10,897 bases of DNA from an uncultured Acidimicrobium sp. (lineage in GTDB: Bacteria; Actinomycetota; Acidimicrobiia; Acidimicrobiales; Ilumatobacteraceae). This document shows, piece by piece, positions 1 through 6,173 of the stretch. Below the pieces are notes generated by a model that searched no databases, was not told the DNA's origin, and saw only the letters and a list, made by a program, of their open reading frames with translations. How positions within the stretch are numbered: position 1 is the first letter of the stretch; the number at the start of each line of letters is the position of its first letter. The stretch is from positions 1 through 10,897 of the forward strand of contig CAITUB010000178.1 of NCBI GenBank assembly GCA_903895515.1. The letters run 5' to 3'. The position numbers and the translations under genes are program-made.

Positions 1-334
1 GCCCGAGTAGAACCATTTCAAGTTTTATTCTTGTAGTTACCGTCACCGATCCTTGATCAGCAACCACATCTCCAGAAATACCGATGTTGTCTAGAAATTC
101 ACTCGCAGTTGCGATTGCCGCCGATCTATCAATTGTTGGATTCCCACTTCTCAGCGAAGTGACCCTCTGTGCCCCTGCTCGAGCAGCGTTTTCTGCTGCA
201 TCAGTTGCTTGAGCGCGAGCGGCAACCATCCTTCCTCCGTCAAAAGCAAGGCCAGCACACGCAACGAAAGTCATCGAGAGAATGACCACAAAACCAGATA
301 TTGAACCCCGTTCACAGCGAGCAAATCCGCTCAT
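1..334 (-). CDS. TadG-like pilus assembly protein, N-terminal part (cut by window edge)
   Basis: Only the first 111 codons are in the window; the gene continues past the left edge. It starts at ATG 334, overlapping the upstream TadE stop as ATGA, with a Shine-Dalgarno GGAGA at 340-344 five bases before the start. The short polar leader ends in ERG (8-10) and is followed by a single hydrophobic helix at about 13-31 and then FDGGRMVAARAQATDAAENA (31-50). This layout is typical of the Tad/TadE-like N-terminus of TadG proteins, which are minor envelope-anchored components of Flp pilus machines. After the helix comes an alanine-rich stretch, then a beta-type stretch (VTVTTRIKLEMV). It lacks a Glu at +5 after the putative G10 cleavage site, which is common for TadG. 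Last visible gene of the tad operon. The family call is good; whether a von Willebrand-type domain follows cannot be seen. Confidence 0.75.
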   Translation of the reverse strand, partial: MSGFARCERGSISGFVVILSMTFVACAGLAFDGGRMVAARAQATDAAENAARAGAQRVTSLRSGNPTIDRSAAIATASEFLDNIGISGDVVADQGSVTVTTRIKLEMVLLG

Positions 335-729
335 GGAACTCTCCACTCATCGATCACTTCGATAGAAGTTGCATGGACTCGATCTGGAAGCAATCCAAGT
401 AACTGCGTCCCATCAACACGAACATCGCATTCGACTTGAACGCGCACTGCATTTGTCATACCGGTTGCAACAGCACCAACATCAATAGACACCTTGGTGC
501 ATGCAATACCTGCGAGCTTTAGATCGTTTTCAACGGCGACGGTTGCAACTTGCGCAATCTTTGACTCAGCGGCCAGCGAACCCGCGCGCGCACCTTGGTC
601 CGCAGCATGCTGAACTTGGATTTTTGCTTCGCTCAAACGTCCTGAGTGAACGCCGAAGAGCACCATGACCATGAGCACGGGGGCGAGTAAGACCAATTCA
701 ACTGTCGAACTTCCAGATTCGCTTTTCAC
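331..729 (-). CDS. TadE-family pseudopilin
   Basis: 132-residue TadE-type minor pilin of the Tad/Flp pilus system. The start is GTG at 729, overlapping the preceding stop as GTGA, with GAGG at 737-740 seven bases upstream. The N-terminus reads SESG then SSTVELVLLAPVL: a prepilin-like site after G6, Glu at +5 (E11) and a single membrane helix at about 11-28. This is the canonical type IVb signature processed by a TadV-type peptidase in known Tad systems. The helix leads into a HAADQGARAG segment (41-50), the usual TadE amphipathic continuation, then a short beta-rich periplasm-type (here extracytoplasmic) domain. Two cysteines (C77, C101) could pair outside the membrane; that is inference. It is the only one of the four small pilin-like proteins here that keeps Glu+5. 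Confidence 0.85.
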   Translation of the reverse strand: MKSESGSSTVELVLLAPVLMVMVLFGVHSGRLSEAKIQVQHAADQGARAGSLAAESKIAQVATVAVENDLKLAGIACTKVSIDVGAVATGMTNAVRVQVECDVRVDGTQLLGLLPDRVHATSIEVIDEWRVP

Positions 730-1094
730 CTCTCAACCTCGTACGCATAGCGCTCTAAGGGTTCCGACGCGGATCTTGTTACAAATGCTGGAAATAGTGA
801 AATGACAGTCGGAACACGCAGCAAAACCTCAACCTCAATCGTTCTCTCCCCCATACGCACGATTGGTGTTTTACCTTCTGAGGCGTGGAGCTCGGCAACT
901 GATCTGACCGCAACTGCTAACGCCTCAATCTCATTGCTTCCTGCCACAGCTCCTGCGATTGCAGCTTCTTGAGCAGCAATTGAGGCGATTTGTGCAGTGT
1001 GAAAATACAGCGATACCTGAATTCCAAACAGCAGAAAGAGCAACAGCACAGGTACTGCGAGCACCACCTGTGCTGTTGTCTCGCCGCGTTCCAT
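726..1094 (-). CDS. TadE-like pseudopilin (second copy)
   Basis: About 122 residues from ATG 1094. A TTG at 1109 would add five residues and overlap the pilin stop by 8 bp; neither start has a clear Shine-Dalgarno, so I prefer the ATG. The protein begins MERG, then ETTAQVVLAVPVLLLFLLFG: a very short leader, a putative cleavage site after G4 and one hydrophobic helix at about 8-27. The following QIASIAAQEAAIAGA segment matches the Ala-rich region of the neighbouring TadE. At +5 there is Gln (Q9) rather than Glu. The remainder is a small beta/alpha extracytoplasmic domain with no recognisable catalytic motif. It lies directly after the pilin and before the second TadE, so it is probably a minor pilin or assembly-priming component. 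Family call by N-terminal architecture and context. Confidence 0.75.
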   Translation of the reverse strand: MERGETTAQVVLAVPVLLLFLLFGIQVSLYFHTAQIASIAAQEAAIAGAVAGSNEIEALAVAVRSVAELHASEGKTPIVRMGERTIEVEVLLRVPTVISLFPAFVTRSASEPLERYAYEVER

Positions 1095-1101
1095 CTTGGT
1101 G

Positions 1102-1296
1102 TTATCCAAGATCTAGGGAATTAGCTTTATCGCGCACGCGCGATGTAATTGTTGCCCCTACCGCTATTGCTAAAGCAATGAGTGCAGCTGCCATGACAAC
1201 GGTCGTTGCACTCACCTCACCGGATTCCATATCCTGCTCACGCGAAGCTAAGAATCTTGTCCACAAATACTGGAATTGCATTTTCTGAATTGACAT
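1102..1296 (-). CDS. Flp-like type IVb pilin (small membrane prepilin)
   Basis: 64-residue protein in the position where Flp pilin genes sit in actinobacterial tad clusters. The start is ATG 1296 with the best ribosome site of the operon (AAAAGGAGA). A 26-residue leader rich in polar and aromatic residues ends in MESG (23-26), then EVSATTVVMAAALIALAIAV forms the single hydrophobic helix (about 30-50), followed by a basic/polar tail (TSRVRDKANSLDLG). Leader length, size and topology fit a prepilin processed after G26, giving a mature chain of 38 residues. The usual Glu+5/Tyr+6 of Flp pilins is replaced by Thr31/Thr32, and the only nearby acidic residue is E27 at +1. It could be the major pilin or another small tad protein; the strong ribosome site favours an abundant product. 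Similarity search was not possible. Confidence 0.65.
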   Translation of the reverse strand: MSIQKMQFQYLWTRFLASREQDMESGEVSATTVVMAAALIALAIAVGATITSRVRDKANSLDLG

Positions 1297-1301
1297 ACTT
1301 T

Positions 1302-1307
1302 TCTCCT
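1302..1307 (-). promoter_or_regulatory. Strong Shine-Dalgarno site of the pilin gene
   Basis: Reading the minus strand, AAAAGGAGAAAAGT precedes the ATG at 1296, with GGAG (1303-1306) six bases from the start. It is the closest match to an AGGAGG site in the tad operon and lies in a 52-bp spacer (1297-1348), whereas most other junctions overlap. This fits higher translation of a structural pilin than of the assembly proteins. Confidence 0.7.
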
Positions 1308-1348
1308 TTTTGGATTGAATTCATTTTGCATTACTCAAATGTGACGAG

Positions 1349-2167
1349 TTAGAGACCTCCGATCACCAGAGTTACTGCCGGATAACCGATTAACACGATG
1401 AATGAAATGAAGAGAAGAACCATTGGGAGCCCCATCCGCTCTGTGGCTGCATTTGCAGATGATTCAACTTCACTCATTTGTCGGTATCTCAAAGATTCGG
1501 CACGTGCCGCCAAAGAAGTTCTGATGCGTGCACCATGTTCCCCAGCAAGTTGAATCGATCCAGCAATTTCCTTTATTTGGGGCAATGAATACATCTCGCC
1601 TAACCGGGATAGTTCAATCCACGGAGAAGTTCGTGCACTTTTTGCAACAGTGAGCGCTCGACGAATTTGTTCAAATGACCAGCCATCACCAGACTCTGCA
1701 GCAGCAATAAGCGCAGTCTCCGTACCTGCACCGCCCGCGAGCAAGATGTTGGTGAGATCGAGAAAACTTGAAAAGGAATGCAGGAACGAACGACGTCTTG
1801 CCTTCGACTGCTGGCGAATTTTGTGTTCTGGAAACAAGAAACCAAACGTTGCAATAAGAATTGGAGTGAGCAACTTCATTCCACTTGAAATTGCTATCCC
1901 CGTAGATTGAGCGAGAACTAAACAAAAGCCAGAAGTACCAAACCCAACTACCGCGCCAGTCAGTTTGCTTGCAACCAGTGACGATGCATCAATGTCACAA
2001 ATAACAAGATCGGAGCTCAAACGAGTACCGGTGCTAAGGCGAATGGCATTCAGGCTCTTACGGACCAATGATGCGAAAACTGACTTGATGCGAAGAGCAA
2101 CCGAAGGCATAACACACAGCGCAACCCCCACTGCAATAATTGCTCCGAATAACACTGACCTAATCAC
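1349..2167 (-). CDS. tadC: TadC-like type II/IV secretion platform protein (GspF domain)
   Basis: 272-residue inner-membrane platform protein of the Tad pilus assembly machine, partner of TadB. It starts at GTG 2167, overlapping the TadB stop as GTGA. Hydrophobic segments lie at about 5-25, 70-112 (probably two helices) and 245-270, with a cytoplasmic GspF (T2SSF) domain at about 130-240. Within that domain, FLHSFSSFLDLTNILLAGGAGTE and the later LAGEHGARIRTSLAARAESLR region are typical of TadC, including the conserved helix-loop that precedes the final membrane segment (PMVLLFISFIVLIGYPAV). The length is normal for actinobacterial TadC. In known systems TadB and TadC sit on the ATPase and couple ATP hydrolysis to pilin extrusion. 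It is followed by the pilin gene after 52 bp. Confidence 0.88.
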   Translation of the reverse strand: MIRSVLFGAIIAVGVALCVMPSVALRIKSVFASLVRKSLNAIRLSTGTRLSSDLVICDIDASSLVASKLTGAVVGFGTSGFCLVLAQSTGIAISSGMKLLTPILIATFGFLFPEHKIRQQSKARRRSFLHSFSSFLDLTNILLAGGAGTETALIAAAESGDGWSFEQIRRALTVAKSARTSPWIELSRLGEMYSLPQIKEIAGSIQLAGEHGARIRTSLAARAESLRYRQMSEVESSANAATERMGLPMVLLFISFIVLIGYPAVTLVIGGL

Positions 2168-3000
2168 GAGTTCAAAACCACACGTCGACGAACAAATCGC
2201 TCAGGTTCAATGATCTTCGCCATACTTTGCATAAGCGACAGCGAGGATGCAAATACTCCAAGGATTATTGAGAGGACAAGTTGGCCTTGGATAGATGAAT
2301 ACGGCTGCAGGTACGTTCTGTTGAATGTGAAAAGCCCAAAAACAAAAACTGAAATCACTGTTGCGATGATCTTTACTGCACTTCTAGTTCGTGCTCTTCC
2401 TACCCACACACGACTTCGCATTTTGCTCTCATCACGAGCACATTGAGCAATTTGAGTAAGAAGCATTCCAAGATCACGAGCCTGATGTTGAGAAGCGGTT
2501 ACTAATGCTGCGACCACAAAATCCGCCGTCGAATTATTGAGATCATCCCCAAACCGGCGCAGCCCGTCTTCTAATGATCCATAGCCGATAAATGAGGCGA
2601 GTTTTTTCACATGTGTCTGAAGCGCAAGCGGAGCATGGACTGACGTAGCGACGATTGCTTGTTCGAGTCCATGAGCGCCGGCCAGTGTGTCTCGTAGTTG
2701 CTCAGTCCATGTAGCTATGCCATCTACAAGGTCTTGCTCATTCCTGGTCTGAATATGCGGCCTACCAATACCCGGAATAGCTGCTACAAGAAGCGCAACT
2801 GAGCCCGCAACCACAATCCAACCCGTAATCATCATGGTCGCGATAAACGCAAGCGGGATTGCAATTTGTGCCAACCTAAATCGAAATGTCCCGAAGGTCA
2901 TGAGTGTCGACCAAGTTGACCGAATTCGATGTTTATGGAAGAGAAGAAAAGCTCCTAATCCAAACATTGATCCATTGAGGAGAACAATGATTCCTGTCAT
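2164..3000 (-). CDS. tadB: TadB-like type II/IV secretion platform protein (GspF domain)
   Basis: 278-residue membrane protein, first of the TadB/TadC pair. It starts at ATG 3000 in an ATGA overlap with tadA, with a Shine-Dalgarno GAGGA at 3010-3014 nine bases upstream inside the tadA coding region. Hydrophobic segments lie at about 3-21, 44-77 (two helices), 210-226 and 238-258. The cytoplasmic GspF domain spans about 88-200 and contains LVDGIATWTEQLRDTLAGAH (91-110), the hallmark opening of TadB, then the DLGMLLTQIAQCARDE helix and a basic stretch (SKMRSRVWVGRARTRS) leading to the C-terminal membrane pair. Acts with TadA and TadC as the pilus motor platform in the cytoplasmic membrane. Length and organisation are normal for the family. 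Confidence 0.9.
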   Translation of the reverse strand: MTGIIVLLNGSMFGLGAFLLFHKHRIRSTWSTLMTFGTFRFRLAQIAIPLAFIATMMITGWIVVAGSVALLVAAIPGIGRPHIQTRNEQDLVDGIATWTEQLRDTLAGAHGLEQAIVATSVHAPLALQTHVKKLASFIGYGSLEDGLRRFGDDLNNSTADFVVAALVTASQHQARDLGMLLTQIAQCARDESKMRSRVWVGRARTRSAVKIIATVISVFVFGLFTFNRTYLQPYSSIQGQLVLSIILGVFASSLSLMQSMAKIIEPERFVRRRVVLNS

Positions 3001-4310
3001 CGCAGCATTTCCTCACGAAAACCGTTTTCCTCAAATAGCTCCCGTGTTTCTTCGCGTAGTGGATATCCAAATCCAACATTTCCATTGACGTTGCGTACAA
3101 CTTCATTCGACATGATTGTTGAGCCATCAGAGTCGACCACTTCTCGTATGGAGCTCACTCTCCGTTGGCCGCGTACGACTTCAATGTGAACGACAAAATG
3201 TACAGAACTCGCTATCAGCAAATTCGTTGTCTCGATTGGAAGTGAAGTCGATGACATTGACATATAGGCCGCGAGTTTTGGGAATACCGAACGCGTGCTA
3301 TCGGCGTGAAGCGTGCACATTGAGCCGTTGTTACCTTGACTCATAGCCATGAGCATCGGAAATGCCTCAGCGCCACGTACCTCTCCAACAATCACTCTGT
3401 CGGGGTCCATACGCAAAGCCATTTTTGTGAGATCTGAGAGCGTTATTTCTCCTTGTCCCTCGATATTGGCTGGGCGTGACTGCAACGAGTCATGGTCTGG
3501 ATGTAGATGTTCAAACCTTTCAAGTCCAAGTTCATATGCATCTTCAATCGTCACAATTCGTTCTTCTGGTGGCACTTCGTTGATCAAAGCGCGCATCAAT
3601 GTGGTTTTTCCAGAACCCGTTCCTCCTGCGATGATCACATTCCGGCGTGATCGAACCATGGCTCTAAACATCTCTGCGATTCCGTGCGACATCATTCCGC
3701 GTGCCTCTAAGTCTTCAAGCGACGAAATCTCGAACTGATGTTTCCGGATTACGAGGCTTGGTCGAGATGACACATCCATTGTTGCGAATAGACGCGAACC
3801 ATCTGCAAGCTGCAAGTTAAGTTCGGGAGATCCTGCGTCAAATCGTCTCTCGCTTCGCCCCATTCGTGTTGCGGTCCGCCGAATGAGATCTACAAGTTCG
3901 TCGTCGCTATCGACAATTGGAGAACGACATTCCCGCTTCCCGCTTCGCAGCTTTACCCAAATAGGTGAATTCCCTCGAACATGGATATCGCTAATTTCAG
4001 GGTCATTGAGTGTTTGTTGGAGTAAGCCCATACCGAGCACTTGATCAATTGCTCGACTGATCAGTGCTTGCTCTTCGCTTTCTGTAAATGCAGGCAGGCC
4101 CTCTTGCCTGCGCGATGCCGATAGACGCGCACATTCCATTGACGAAACCTGGCGAGCAAAATCTATTTCAGAGTTGCTGCTGAGATATACGTCTCCTCTG
4201 TTTTGACGATCTAAACGTTCATCGGCAAGCGCCTCTCCTATGCGGGTTACTAATGCTTCACGTATTCGCTTACTTGCAGGATCAGTTGTTGTATGGGTAT
4301 TCGAGCTCAT
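2997..4310 (-). CDS. tadA: TadA/CpaF-type pilus assembly ATPase
   Basis: 437-residue cytoplasmic AAA-like secretion ATPase (GspE/VirB11 superfamily) that powers Flp pilus assembly. It starts at ATG 4310 with AGGAAA (4316-4321) upstream. The first 80 residues or so are a variable helical region; the N-terminal domain follows (LNDPEISDIHVRG, 101-113). The catalytic core shows Walker A GGTGSGKTT (229-237, Lys235), the Asp box RIVTIEDAYEL (251-261), Walker B DRVIVGEVRGAEA (304-316, Glu310) and the His box NGSMCTLHADS (328-338). All catalytic motifs are intact, so the enzyme should be active. CpaF/TadA rather than PilB or VirB11 is favoured by the immediate TadB and TadC neighbours. The gene lies 12 bp after the SAF-domain gene, where many tad clusters carry tadZ/cpaE; that gene is absent here. 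Confidence 0.95.
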   Translation of the reverse strand: MSSNTHTTTDPASKRIREALVTRIGEALADERLDRQNRGDVYLSSNSEIDFARQVSSMECARLSASRRQEGLPAFTESEEQALISRAIDQVLGMGLLQQTLNDPEISDIHVRGNSPIWVKLRSGKRECRSPIVDSDDELVDLIRRTATRMGRSERRFDAGSPELNLQLADGSRLFATMDVSSRPSLVIRKHQFEISSLEDLEARGMMSHGIAEMFRAMVRSRRNVIIAGGTGSGKTTLMRALINEVPPEERIVTIEDAYELGLERFEHLHPDHDSLQSRPANIEGQGEITLSDLTKMALRMDPDRVIVGEVRGAEAFPMLMAMSQGNNGSMCTLHADSTRSVFPKLAAYMSMSSTSLPIETTNLLIASSVHFVVHIEVVRGQRRVSSIREVVDSDGSTIMSNEVVRNVNGNVGFGYPLREETRELFEENGFREEMLR

Positions 4311-4315
4311 AGCAA

Positions 4316-4321
4316 TTTCCT
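4316..4321 (-). promoter_or_regulatory. Shine-Dalgarno site of tadA
   Basis: The minus strand reads AGGAAATTGCT before the ATG at 4310, only a few bases after the stop of the SAF-domain gene (TAG, 4325-4323). It supports ATG 4310 as the tadA start. Confidence 0.55.
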
Positions 4322-4322
4322 G

Positions 4323-4997
4323 CTATTCGCTGACCAGTGAAATTCGCACATTGCCTGCTCCTGCAATGGCGAGAGATAAGCGCAATGGACCGCGGAACGT
4401 CACAATCACCGCGCTACTTAAATCTGCTGATTGTTCAATTGCCCATATAGAAACAATCTCATCAAACAGCAAAGGTGGTGACGCATTAGTGATTGTTGCG
4501 TCAGGGGTGAGTACGAGTCGTACTTTGTCGTTGGCGGCAAGATTTGCTGGAATGTTCCCTACCGGTACTGCAGCAGATGTCAATGCCTCATCAGCTGCAA
4601 GTGGAGATGCAGTGCTCACCATGCTTTCTGAAAGCGGCGTGCCGCTCACAACTGCAATAGCAACAGTTCTACCAATTAATGATCCAGCATCGCTTGCGCT
4701 TACAAAGAATTGTGCAGTCTCGGGTGATACATGAATTGCTCGTAAATCACCAGTATCGAGAACTTGCCCTCGCGCCAAATTACTTGCAGCTCCGACAACC
4801 GTGACCGTCGCAGATGCAGACCGATACACAGATATGGATCCAATGAGCCCAAGTGCGATTAGCGCAATGCCAACCGCCATGTCTGGTACACGCTTCTTCT
4901 TCCGTTCACCTTGATCGAGATCATGAGATGTCTCAACATTGTCCGAACTGTTGAGCACCCTTGATCTCGTCAAGGAGTCAATCATCCGTTGTGACAC
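4323..4997 (-). CDS. cpaB: CpaB/RcpC-like SAF-domain pilus assembly protein
   Basis: First gene of the tad operon. I prefer the GTG start at 4997 (224 residues) because AAGGGGG (5003-5009) sits five bases upstream. The frame stays open to ATG 5057 and TTG 5075, which would add 20 or 26 residues but lack ribosome sites. The predicted order is a polar N-terminus, a basic stop-transfer motif KKKR (33-36), one membrane helix (about 39-58), a SAF domain (about 65-128: NLARGQVLDTGDL, then SLIGRTVAIAVVSGTPLSES) and a C-terminal RcpC-like domain (about 130-224). CpaB/RcpC proteins in diderms contact the RcpA secretin; in a monoderm the partner must differ, perhaps cell-wall polymer. That last point is inference. 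The start is the main uncertainty, not the family. Confidence 0.8.
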   Translation of the reverse strand: MSQRMIDSLTRSRVLNSSDNVETSHDLDQGERKKKRVPDMAVGIALIALGLIGSISVYRSASATVTVVGAASNLARGQVLDTGDLRAIHVSPETAQFFVSASDAGSLIGRTVAIAVVSGTPLSESMVSTASPLAADEALTSAAVPVGNIPANLAANDKVRLVLTPDATITNASPPLLFDEIVSIWAIEQSADLSSAVIVTFRGPLRLSLAIAGAGNVRISLVSE

Positions 4998-5075
4998 GGT
5001 TGCCCCCTTGATCGCTATCAATCCGCCGATGGTGCGATGTGTATTTGCAACGATCATTGCGGAAAGACAATCCAA

Positions 5076-5132
5076 ATTTCAAATTGAATTGAAAAAGGAT
5101 CAAATGACATAAGGGTTATTTGGTCACTTTGC
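5076..5132. promoter_or_regulatory. Divergent intergenic region between tad operon and map
   Basis: A short AT-rich gap between divergently oriented transcription units, so promoters for both the tad operon and map-coaA are expected here or just inside the annotated 5' ends. The gap contains an inverted repeat, TTTCAA (5077-5082) and TTGAAA (5089-5094), separated by six bases. I found no convincing paired -35/-10 boxes in either direction; TATAGC at 5141-5146 is a possible -10 for map only if translation starts further downstream than TTG 5133. Confidence 0.35.
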
Positions 5133-6152
5133 TTGCCAGATATAGCCCGTAGCCTTGTGAGAGTGAATAACCCAGCCGCCGCTCAGCCGCCCGCAGTCCT
5201 GCCCGCAGCTAATGACGCGTGCTGGTGTGGCAGTGGCCGCAAGTACAAGCGTTGCCATAAAACAACAGAAGGTCGCATAGAGCCAGGCACGATCAGCCCG
5301 ATGCTTACCGTTCCTGCACACATTGTGAAGCCGCCATACGCAGAGACCGGCAAGGTCACGCGTTGGCAAGAATCTGCAGTGAAGTCACCTGAAATTATCG
5401 AGCGCATGCGCATTGCCTGTTCTGCTGCTGCCGAGGTATTGCGACTTGCTGGAGAATTTGTTCGACCAGGAATTACTACCGACGAAATCGACGTATATGT
5501 ACACAACTTGTGCATCGAGCGCGGCGCTTATCCGAGCCCGTTGAATTATTCGGGTTACCCGAAGAGCGTGTGCACTTCAGTTAACGAAGTAATTTGTCAC
5601 GGCATTCCAGACTCACGAGTGTTACAAGAAGGCGACATCATTAATCTCGATGTCACTACATACATGAATGGCGTGCATGGCGATACCAATGCAACGTTTG
5701 CAGTTGGTGAAATTGATAAAGAAAACCGTGACCTCATCTCCATTACTGAAGAATGCATTTGGCGTGGAATTGAAGCAGTGGTGCCAGGTCGCCCGCTGAG
5801 CGACATTGGCAGAGCCATTGAAACGCGAGCAAAACAAGACCAAATGGGCGTCATTCGTGCCTTTATCGGTCACGGAATTGGTGAGCAATTTCACACCGAC
5901 ATTCAGGTGTTGCACTACTACGACAAGAGCAACAACACCATCATGCGTCCTGGAATGACCTTCACGATTGAGCCGATGATTTCGCTTGGCACTTATCAGC
6001 ACCGCATGTGGAAAGACGACTGGACTGCAGTGACTGCAGACGGCAAGCGGACTGCGCAGTTTGAACACACCGTATTGGTCACCGATACTGGTGTTGATGT
6101 TTTGACTGGCGGCAATGGCGCCGCCTCCCCATTTGCCCCTTGGAACCGTTAA
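5133..6152 (+). CDS. map: Type I methionine aminopeptidase with N-terminal SEC-C motif
   Basis: Removes the initiator Met from nascent proteins in the cytoplasm (M24A fold). With the TTG 5133 start it has 339 residues; GTG 5157 or 5163 are alternatives, and none has a good Shine-Dalgarno. An N-terminal extension carries a SEC-C zinc motif, CWCGSGRKYKRCH (30-42), followed by a linker and the catalytic domain (about 85-325). The five metal ligands are D173, D184, H247, E280 and E311, with exactly the spacings of the E. coli enzyme (11, 63, 33, 31). The substrate-pocket histidines H156 (CHGIPD) and H254 are also present. The SEC-C motif is known in some MetAPs and in SecA and probably aids ribosome or protein docking. 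Followed 21 bp later by coaA, probably co-transcribed. Confidence 0.95.
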   Translation: MPDIARSLVRVNNPAAAQPPAVLPAANDACWCGSGRKYKRCHKTTEGRIEPGTISPMLTVPAHIVKPPYAETGKVTRWQESAVKSPEIIERMRIACSAAAEVLRLAGEFVRPGITTDEIDVYVHNLCIERGAYPSPLNYSGYPKSVCTSVNEVICHGIPDSRVLQEGDIINLDVTTYMNGVHGDTNATFAVGEIDKENRDLISITEECIWRGIEAVVPGRPLSDIGRAIETRAKQDQMGVIRAFIGHGIGEQFHTDIQVLHYYDKSNNTIMRPGMTFTIEPMISLGTYQHRMWKDDWTAVTADGKRTAQFEHTVLVTDTGVDVLTGGNGAASPFAPWNR

Positions 6153-6173
6153 CTCTTTCTAGGAAACACTTTC

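Noticed and set aside
959..1288. Plus-strand open frame opposite the pilin and TadE genes
   Set aside because: It is antisense to genes with clear family signatures, has no ribosome site, and its protein has no recognisable motif.
4311..4324. AGCA/TGCT arms around the tadA ribosome site as a translation switch
   Set aside because: Four-base arms are too short to hold a stable structure, and no further pairing was found.
4240..4734. Long plus-strand open frame opposite the SAF-domain gene
   Set aside because: Mirror of the alanine-rich cpaB coding sequence; no motif, and the minus-strand gene explains the region fully.
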